Position numbers and translations under genes: made by a program
DNA from: Chloroflexota bacterium
GTDB lineage: Bacteria > Chloroflexota > Anaerolineae > UBA4142
Length of the DNA stretch: 64,000 bases
Reading direction: 5' to 3'
Assembly: GCA_016208315.1 (NCBI GenBank)
Contig: JACQYF010000075.1
Span: 32,871-96,870 of the forward strand
Notes under the pieces: model-generated
Databases searched by the model: none
The model's input: the letters and a program-made list of their open reading frames with translations, nothing else
Told to the model about the DNA's origin: nothing
In this document: positions 59,123 to 64,000 of the stretch, one piece after another
How positions within the stretch are numbered: the stretch's first letter is position 1
Layout: the number at the start of each line of letters is the position of its first letter

Positions 59123-59932
59123 TTACCCTACCCCGTTCCACATTGGATATTCCGTGGCGCCTAGCTCGCACGAGATTTCTTGGGCGACATCGCGCGTTTG
59201 CTTTGCGACTCGCTCCAGTCGCTCGACGGACAAGCGCGTGCTAAAGCCGACCACGCACAGCGCGCCGACGACGTTGCCGTGCGCGTCGTTGATCGGCGCG
59301 GCCGCGGCGCGCACGCCGGCGAGGTACTCTTCGTCGTCAAGCGCGTAACCCTGGGCGCGCACTTGGCGCAGGGCGGCGCGAAAGGCGTTCGGCTTCGTAA
59401 TGGATTTTGGCGTGTAACTGTGGAGCGGGTCGTCACTCATCAATTGGTTGACTTGCGAATCGGACATGGCGGCGAGGAAGACTTTGCCGTACGCGGCGGC
59501 CGAGTAATGCAAACGGCGGCCAAGCGGCGAAGTGATCTTGACATCGTGCGGCGCTTCCTCTTTGTCAATAATCGTAACATACCCCTCGTGATAAGTGCCG
59601 AGGAAAACTGTTTCCTCGACCGCGTGCGCGAGTTGGACGAGGCGCGAGTGCGAGGCCGCCCGCAAGTCCATGTGCTCGCCCACGTGATGTCCCAGTTCAA
59701 CCAGACCATAGCCGAGGCGATACGTCTTGGTGCTGTCCCGTTCGAGTAGGTGATGGTGGCAGAGCGTATTCAGAATGTCGTGGGTCGTGCTCTTGTTCAA
59801 GCCCAGTTGGCGGCTCAGCTCCGAAACTCCAATCGGTGTCTTACTCGACGCAATCGCGCGAAGGATCAGGGCCGCGCGGTCTACGGCGGGGACAAGGACG
59901 CCAGTGCTATTCCCATTCTTCGACGCTTTCAT
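59123..59932 (-). CDS. IclR family transcriptional regulator
   Basis: This 269-residue protein has the N-terminal winged helix (AVDRAALILRAIASSKTPIG, VSELSRQLGLNKSTTHDILN) and the IclR effector domain (ETVFLGTYHEGYVTIIDKEE, GRRLHYSAAAYGKVFLAAMS, GYALDDEEYLAGVRAAAAPI). Such regulators usually sense aromatic acids or other small catabolites. It is placed upstream of the 4-hydroxybenzoyl-CoA reductase genes in the same direction and divergent from acetoacetyl-CoA synthetase. The ATG at 59932 directly precedes the conserved part; upstream codons lie in the promoter. Confidence 0.87.
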   Translation of the reverse strand: MKASKNGNSTGVLVPAVDRAALILRAIASSKTPIGVSELSRQLGLNKSTTHDILNTLCHHHLLERDSTKTYRLGYGLVELGHHVGEHMDLRAASHSRLVQLAHAVEETVFLGTYHEGYVTIIDKEEAPHDVKITSPLGRRLHYSAAAYGKVFLAAMSDSQVNQLMSDDPLHSYTPKSITKPNAFRAALRQVRAQGYALDDEEYLAGVRAAAAPINDAHGNVVGALCVVGFSTRLSVERLERVAKQTRDVAQEISCELGATEYPMWNGVG

Positions 59933-59956
59933 TCGGCCATCTCCGCAGTTGGGGTG

Positions 59957-59974
59957 TGTTCTGTATTCCGAACA
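59957..59974. promoter_or_regulatory. TGTTC-N8-GAACA dyad, candidate IclR operator
   Basis: Five-base arms at 59957-59961 and 59970-59974 lie about ten bases downstream of the predicted IclR transcript start, as expected for autoregulation. Confidence 0.45.
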
Positions 59975-59989
59975 TCGTTCGCTAGGGAT

Positions 59990-60018
59990 ATTATACAGCA
60001 GATGGCTCCGCGTGTCAA
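59990..60018 (-). promoter_or_regulatory. Consensus sigma-70 promoter of the IclR/hcr genes
   Basis: On the minus strand a perfect TTGACA (60018-60013) and a perfect TATAAT (59995-59990) are separated by 17 bases. Confidence 0.78.
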
Positions 60019-60025
60019 TATCCAG

Positions 60026-60055
60026 TTGTGGGGTTTTCGTGGTTCGGGGTATAAT
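60026..60055 (+). promoter_or_regulatory. Sigma-70 promoter of acetoacetyl-CoA synthetase
   Basis: TTGTGG (60026-60031) and a perfect TATAAT (60050-60055) are separated by 18 bases. The two divergent promoters are back to back, with -35 elements only eight bases apart. Confidence 0.65.
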
Positions 60056-60106
60056 GGATCTAGTCGGACGGATCGTCAATTCATCGAGTAAGAGAGGGAG
60101 GAGAGG

Positions 60107-62068
60107 ATGAAACGGTCACTCTGGGAACCTTTTGAGCAACGGACAAGGGAGGCGAATCTCTCGCGGTTCATCAAGACGGTGAACGACAAGTATGGGCTTT
60201 CAATTCGCTCTTACGCGCAGTTATGGGATTGGTCGGTTGAGCACATCCCGGATTTTTGGGCGATGGTCTGGGATTTTGCCGAGATCAAAGCGTCGCGCCC
60301 TTACACGCAAGTCGTCGAGGACCTGAGCAAGTTTCCTGGCACGCGCTGGTTCCCAGGCGCGCGCTTGAATTTCGCCGAGAATCTGTTGCGGTATCGCGAC
60401 GATCAGCCCGCGTTGGTCTTTAGGGGCGAGACGCAAAAGGCGGCCCAATTAACTTTTGCCGAACTCTACGACGCGGTCGCGCGCGTGGCGAAATCGCTCC
60501 GCGAGTTGGGCGTGCAACCTGGCGATCGGGTCGTGGGCTATATGCCCAACCTGATGGAAACCGCCATCGCGATGCTCGCGGCGACGAGCGTCGGCGCGAC
60601 GTGGTCGTCGTGCGCGACCGATATTGGGCCGCAAGCCGCGCTCGACCGCCTGGGGCAAGTCGAGCCAACAGTGCTCTTTACCGCCGATGGCTATTTCTAC
60701 AAAGGCAAGCGTTTTGACACGATTCCCAATGCCGCGCAACTCGCTCAGGGAATTCCCTCGCTGAAACAAGTGATCGTCGTCTCATACGCCGCGGAAAATC
60801 CTGACATTCGTTCGATTCCGAACGCCGTACATTGGTCTGACTTTATGGCCAAAGAAACACAACCCGTGCTGGAATTCGATCAACTGCCTTTCGATCATCC
60901 GGTGTATATCATGTTCTCGTCGGGAACGACGGGCAAACCAAAGTGTATGGTCCAAAGCGCGGGCGGAGTGCTGATCGGCCAATTACGCGAGCAGTTGTTG
61001 CAAACCGATCTCAAGCGCGAGGACCGAATGCTCTACATCACCTCGTGCAGTTGGATGATGTGGAACTGGATGCTCAGCGCGCTGGCGGTCGGCGCGACGG
61101 TTGTGTTGTACGACGGCAATCCCGCGTATCCTGACCCCGCGGCCATGTGGAAAATCGCGCAGGACGAAAAAGTCTCGATCTTTGGCACGAGCGCAACGTA
61201 TATCCACAATCTGATGAAACAAGGCGTGCGACCGGGACGCGACTACGATTTGTCGGCGTTGAAAGAAATCTCGCAGACCGGCTCACCGCTTTCGGCGGAA
61301 GGTTTTGAATACGTCTACCGCGAGATCAAACAAGACCTACATTTCAATTCGATCTCCGGCGGCACCGACATCAACGGCTGCTTCGCGGCGGGCAATGCGA
61401 TCAGTCCGGTGTACGCGGGCGAATTGCAGGGCCGCGCGTTGGGGATGAAGGTGCAGGCCTACGACGAGAATGCCAACCCCATCTACGACCAGCAGGGCGA
61501 GCTGGTTTGCGAAGCGCCCGCGCCTTCGATGCCGATTTACTTTTGGAACGATCCCGACGGCTCAAAATACCGAAACGCCTACTTTAATTACTACTCGACC
61601 AAGAATGTCTGGCGGCACGGCGATTACATCGTCATCCACGGCGATACGGGCGGCGTCACATTCTACGGCCGTTCGGACGCGGTCTTGAAGCCGTCGGGTG
61701 TGCGCATTGGCACATCGGAGATTTACAATATCGTTCAGAAAGTGGATGGGGTCGCGGACAGTCTCGCGATTGGGCAGGAGCGGCACGGCGATCAGCGGGT
61801 GATTCTCTTTGTGAAGCTTATGGACGGCGTTTCGCTAACAGAGGAATTGAAAAACAAAATCAAGACTGCGCTCCGCGAAAGCGCTTCGCCGCGCCATGTG
61901 CCGGCGCTCATCGTTCAGGTGCCCGACGTTCCGTATACCTTCAACATGAAAAAAGTCGAAAGCGCCGTAACAAACATCGTCAACGGCAGGACCGTCTCCA
62001 ACCGCGATGCGCTCGTCAATCCCGAATCGCTGGATTATTACGAAAAGATTCTGCCGGAACTGCGGTGA
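60107..62068 (+). CDS. Acetoacetyl-CoA synthetase
   Basis: This 653-residue adenylate-forming enzyme matches acetoacetate-CoA ligases: N-terminal LWEPFEQRTREANLSRF, GTRWFPGARLNFAENLL, P-loop MFSSGTTGKPKCMV, SCSWMMWNWMLSALAVGATV, and SISGGTDINGCFAAGN. It makes acetoacetyl-CoA, which thiolase then splits, so it fits the lower end of aromatic degradation or ketone use. GGAGGAGAGG lies ahead of the ATG. Propionyl- or acetyl-CoA synthetases are less likely because of the acetoacetate-type N-terminus. Confidence 0.9.
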   Translation: MKRSLWEPFEQRTREANLSRFIKTVNDKYGLSIRSYAQLWDWSVEHIPDFWAMVWDFAEIKASRPYTQVVEDLSKFPGTRWFPGARLNFAENLLRYRDDQPALVFRGETQKAAQLTFAELYDAVARVAKSLRELGVQPGDRVVGYMPNLMETAIAMLAATSVGATWSSCATDIGPQAALDRLGQVEPTVLFTADGYFYKGKRFDTIPNAAQLAQGIPSLKQVIVVSYAAENPDIRSIPNAVHWSDFMAKETQPVLEFDQLPFDHPVYIMFSSGTTGKPKCMVQSAGGVLIGQLREQLLQTDLKREDRMLYITSCSWMMWNWMLSALAVGATVVLYDGNPAYPDPAAMWKIAQDEKVSIFGTSATYIHNLMKQGVRPGRDYDLSALKEISQTGSPLSAEGFEYVYREIKQDLHFNSISGGTDINGCFAAGNAISPVYAGELQGRALGMKVQAYDENANPIYDQQGELVCEAPAPSMPIYFWNDPDGSKYRNAYFNYYSTKNVWRHGDYIVIHGDTGGVTFYGRSDAVLKPSGVRIGTSEIYNIVQKVDGVADSLAIGQERHGDQRVILFVKLMDGVSLTEELKNKIKTALRESASPRHVPALIVQVPDVPYTFNMKKVESAVTNIVNGRTVSNRDALVNPESLDYYEKILPELR

Positions 62069-62142
62069 GGGGGAGAGGGGGAGACACCGGTCTCTACGCG
62101 TCTCTCCCTCTCCCTTTCTCCCTCTCTCCCTGTCTCCCCAAA
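62064..62142. repeat. Inverted GGAGAGGG-word array
   Basis: Forward GGGGGAGAGGGGGAGA from 62067 faces pyrimidine words (CTCTCCCTCTCC and copies) to 62142. The far half is translated as the C-terminus GEREKGRG of the LivF-like protein. Confidence 0.82.
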
Positions 62143-62840
62143 TACGCCTTCTGTACGTTCGCGTTCCGAACTAACTCCTCCGCGCTTCCCTCTAGCGCGA
62201 TCTGCCCATTCTCCAGCACGTACCCGCGATCAGCCACCTGCAATGCAGCGCGGGCATTTTGCTCGACGAGCATGATGGTCGTGCCGCGCGTGCGCAGGTC
62301 CGCGACGATGCGCAGTATCTCGCGGACGATGAGGGGCGCTAGACCGACGGACGGCTCATCCAGAAGCAGCAGCTTGGGCCGGCTCATCAAGCCGCGGGCG
62401 ATGGCGAGCATCTGTTGCTCGCCGCCGGAAAGCGTCCCGCCCATCTGGCTTTTGCGCTGCTCCAAGACCGGGAACAACGCGTACATCTGGGCCACATCCA
62501 CTTCCACCGCGTTGCCGTCGGATGACGCGCGCGCGTACGCGCCGAGTAGGAGATTGTCGCGCACGCTCAACGTCGAAAAGATTTGGCGGCGCTCCGGTAC
62601 GAGACTAATGCCTGCGCGCACGATCGCTTCCGGCGGATCGCCCGCGATATTACGTCCTTGATAAAGGATTTGCCCCTGTCTGGGCTTGAGCAGTCCGGCG
62701 ATCGTATTGAGCAGCGTCGTCTTGCCCGCGCCGTTCGCCCCGATGAGCGCGACGATTTCGCCGTGCTGGACGTTCAGCGCCACGCCCTTGAGCGCGCGGA
62801 TAGGTCCGTAATATGTGGAGAGGTCGTGGATGTCGAGCAT
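62094..62840 (-). CDS. Second Liv-type ABC transporter ATP-binding protein, LivF-like
   Basis: This 248-residue ATPase has Walker A GANGAGKTTLL, signature LSGGEQQMLAIARGL and Walker B LLLLDEPSVGLAP. It is a LivF-type protein but has no other Liv genes around it in the window; the rest may lie beyond position 64000, or it is orphaned. The last 14 residues, GRQGEREKGRGRDA, come from a repeat array and are not part of the family. The start is ATG 62840, which precedes LDIHDLSTYYG; a longer frame enters a repeat. Confidence 0.85.
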   Translation of the reverse strand: MLDIHDLSTYYGPIRALKGVALNVQHGEIVALIGANGAGKTTLLNTIAGLLKPRQGQILYQGRNIAGDPPEAIVRAGISLVPERRQIFSTLSVRDNLLLGAYARASSDGNAVEVDVAQMYALFPVLEQRKSQMGGTLSGGEQQMLAIARGLMSRPKLLLLDEPSVGLAPLIVREILRIVADLRTRGTTIMLVEQNARAALQVADRGYVLENGQIALEGSAEELVRNANVQKAYLGRQGEREKGRGRDA

Positions 62841-62845
62841 GTTGC

Positions 62846-62942
62846 AGGTCACAAGTCGCAGGTCGCAAGTCACAGGTCTCTAGCCACCGGTCATAGGTTC
62901 CGCGAGGGCGACGTGAGACCTGCGACCTGTGACTTGCGACTT
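62846..62942. repeat. Inverted CACAGGTCGCAAGT word array
   Basis: Forward words AAGTCGCAGGTCGCAAGT and copies (62846-62880) face the complementary words (62915-62942). It fills the spacer between the MoaD-like and LivF-like genes. Confidence 0.88.
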
Positions 62943-62945
62943 GGC

Positions 62946-63206
62946 TCAGCCGCCACTGATCGCCATGATGAAGCGGACTTCGTCGTCCGGCTTGAGCGGC
63001 GCGGCGAGATTCGGCGCTACGTCGCGATTGACGAAAATCCTGATGTGCTCGCGGATGTGGTCTTGTTCGTCAATCACGCGAAAGCGCATGCCCGGATAGC
63101 GGCGATCCAGATCGAATAGCAAATCCGCGAGCGTCGCGCCGTCGGCTTGGACGACGTTCTGCTTGCCGGTATAGGATCGCAGCGAGCTGGGTACGTACAC
63201 TTTCAC
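62946..63206 (-). CDS. MoaD/ThiS family small sulfur-carrier-like protein
   Basis: This 86-residue protein starts MKVYVPSSLRSYTGKQNVVQ and ends with the double glycine MAISGG, as needed for adenylation or thiocarboxylate formation in ThiS/MoaD proteins. DGATLADLLFDLDRRYPGM and FVNRDVA fit the ubiquitin-like fold. The GTG start overlaps the stop of the BNR-repeat gene by four bases (GTGA), so the two are coupled. It may help molybdenum-cofactor sulfur transfer, useful for the hcr-type reductase, or act in another sulfur or modifier pathway. Confidence 0.8.
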   Translation of the reverse strand: MKVYVPSSLRSYTGKQNVVQADGATLADLLFDLDRRYPGMRFRVIDEQDHIREHIRIFVNRDVAPNLAAPLKPDDEVRFIMAISGG

Positions 63207-64000
63207 GGCGCCAACTCCGCCACTTCGACCGAATAAATCTCCGGCAGCGAGTTGGCAATTTGCGACCACGACCTACCTTCGTTCGAACTCGCCCAGACTT
63301 CGCCGCCCGTCGTGCCGAAATAGACTCCGACCGGATCGCGCGTATCTGCCGTCATCGCCTGACGTTTGAGACTGAGCCATGCATCTTTTTTCGGAAAACC
63401 TCGATCTTGGCGTTTCCACGTCTTGCCGCCGTCGCGCGTGATGTAGGTCGCGGGCTTGCCGTTCGGCGTGACGCGTCCCAGCGGGAAGCCGCCGTCGAGA
63501 GGCAAAAGCCAAACCGTCTCAGGGTCGCGCGGATGGAGGACGACTGGAAAAGAATAGTCGCTGATGTTATTTTCCTTCGGCAAGTTTTCTCCCATGCGCA
63601 CCCAAACGCCTTCGGCGCGATCCATGCGATAGGCCCCGCAATGACTTTGTTGATATAGCCGGTCAGGGTCTAGCGGATGGATGCGCAGGCAGTGCGGCTC
63701 TTGTCCCACCTCGGCCTCCGGTTCAAGTCCATAAGTTTCCAGACAATTCACGCCCTTGTTCAACGGCTTCCAACTTGCGCCTTTGTCCGTCGTCTCGAAC
63801 ACGCCACTCGCGTTGGAGGACAAGCCGATGTACATATGATTGGGATCGCGCGGATCAACCATGATGGAATGCAGTGTGGAACCGTCGGGCGGCCCTTGTT
63901 GGTCCTCAAGCGGCGGCCCATACTTGGGGTGTTCGTTGATGCCTTTGACGCCTTCCCACGTATCGCCGTCGTCTTCGGAGCGAAATAACGCCGGCGGCGA
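63203..64000 (-). CDS. BNR/VPS10-like beta-propeller protein, 5' end beyond the window
   Basis: At least 265 residues are visible. Asp-box-like repeats are seen as SEDDGDTW, TTDKGASWKPL, TRDGGKTWKRQ and SSNEGRSWSQI, so this is a multi-bladed propeller of the sialidase/VPS10 type. Such proteins are often called exo-alpha-sialidase-like but most have no known substrate. The frame is open up to 64000, so the start is missing; an internal Met at 63862 is not the start. No signal peptide can be judged. The MoaD-like gene overlaps its stop, which suggests a functional pair. Confidence 0.75.
   Translation of the reverse strand, partial: SPPALFRSEDDGDTWEGVKGINEHPKYGPPLEDQQGPPDGSTLHSIMVDPRDPNHMYIGLSSNASGVFETTDKGASWKPLNKGVNCLETYGLEPEAEVGQEPHCLRIHPLDPDRLYQQSHCGAYRMDRAEGVWVRMGENLPKENNISDYSFPVVLHPRDPETVWLLPLDGGFPLGRVTPNGKPATYITRDGGKTWKRQDRGFPKKDAWLSLKRQAMTADTRDPVGVYFGTTGGEVWASSNEGRSWSQIANSLPEIYSVEVAELAP

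Noticed and set aside
1..64000. tRNA, rRNA, integrase, transposase or phage genes
   Set aside because: None was recognised. The apparent mobility of the repeat arrays is inferred without any visible transposase in the window.

Overview
The window looks like a chromosomal segment of a GC-rich, free-living bacterium, most likely a Chloroflexota member (Anaerolineae/Caldilineae type). This is inferred from the GAF-rich signalling proteins, the Pro/Thr/Ala-rich lipoprotein linkers, a DUF2723 membrane glycosyltransferase, a GH57 branching enzyme and an ArsA-type ATPase with a C-terminal HSP20-like domain. No rRNA or tRNA gene is visible, so the assignment rests on protein style only.

Layout. (1) 1-8.9 kb, minus strand: two small antitoxin-like genes; a radical SAM/SPASM enzyme, a GT2 glycosyltransferase and a methyltransferase with a large DUF2723 membrane protein (probably surface-glycan or lipid glycosylation); an ArsA-like ATPase; a GH57 glucan branching enzyme. 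(2) 9.0-12.9 kb, plus strand: a Uma2 nuclease-fold protein, an Aquifex-type aconitase and a DUF4160/DUF2442 pair. (3) 12.4-19.8 kb, minus strand: a signalling block with a TPR protein, REC-GAF-GAF-HisKA, GAF-GAF-HD-GYP, a soluble histidine kinase and a REC-GAF-GGDEF protein whose receiver and cyclase sites are both degenerate. (4) 20.2-53.9 kb: a 33-kb run entirely on the plus strand. It holds a Liv-type ABC importer (KHMGF), an enoyl-CoA hydratase, a PaaABCD-type ring epoxidase set, a split CoA-transferase, two aldehyde dehydrogenases, an amidohydrolase and a benzoate-CoA-ligase-like enzyme. A phenol-activation module follows (UbiD-like carboxylase, UPF0261, HAD phosphatase, two phenylphosphate-synthase-like subunits), then a D-amino-acid/peptide salvage block (creatininase family, B3/B4 protein, N-acyl-D-amino-acid deacylase, dipeptide ABC importer, M20 peptidase) and a NUDIX hydrolase. 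(5) 53.9-59.9 kb, minus strand: 4-hydroxybenzoyl-CoA reductase (three subunits), a decayed phenylacetate-CoA-ligase-like gene and an IclR regulator. (6) 60.1-64 kb: acetoacetyl-CoA synthetase (plus strand), then on the minus strand a LivF-like ATPase, a MoaD/ThiS-like small protein and a BNR-repeat protein that runs off the window.

Together the genes suggest an aromatic-degradation island. Phenol would be phosphorylated and carboxylated to 4-hydroxybenzoate, activated to the CoA thioester and dehydroxylated to benzoyl-CoA. An oxygen-dependent Paa-type epoxidase branch lies in the same gene run. This flow is inferred from family membership.

The most unusual feature is not a gene. About 30 sites, including most operon boundaries, carry arrays of 7-8 bp words, usually arranged as long inverted repeats, in at least ten unrelated word families. 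Several have entered coding sequences in frame. Other points of interest are a structured leader with a short ORF and an intrinsic terminator ahead of the UbiD gene, four evenly spaced 17-bp dyads near 19.8 kb, a PaaD split into two genes, and several broken genes.
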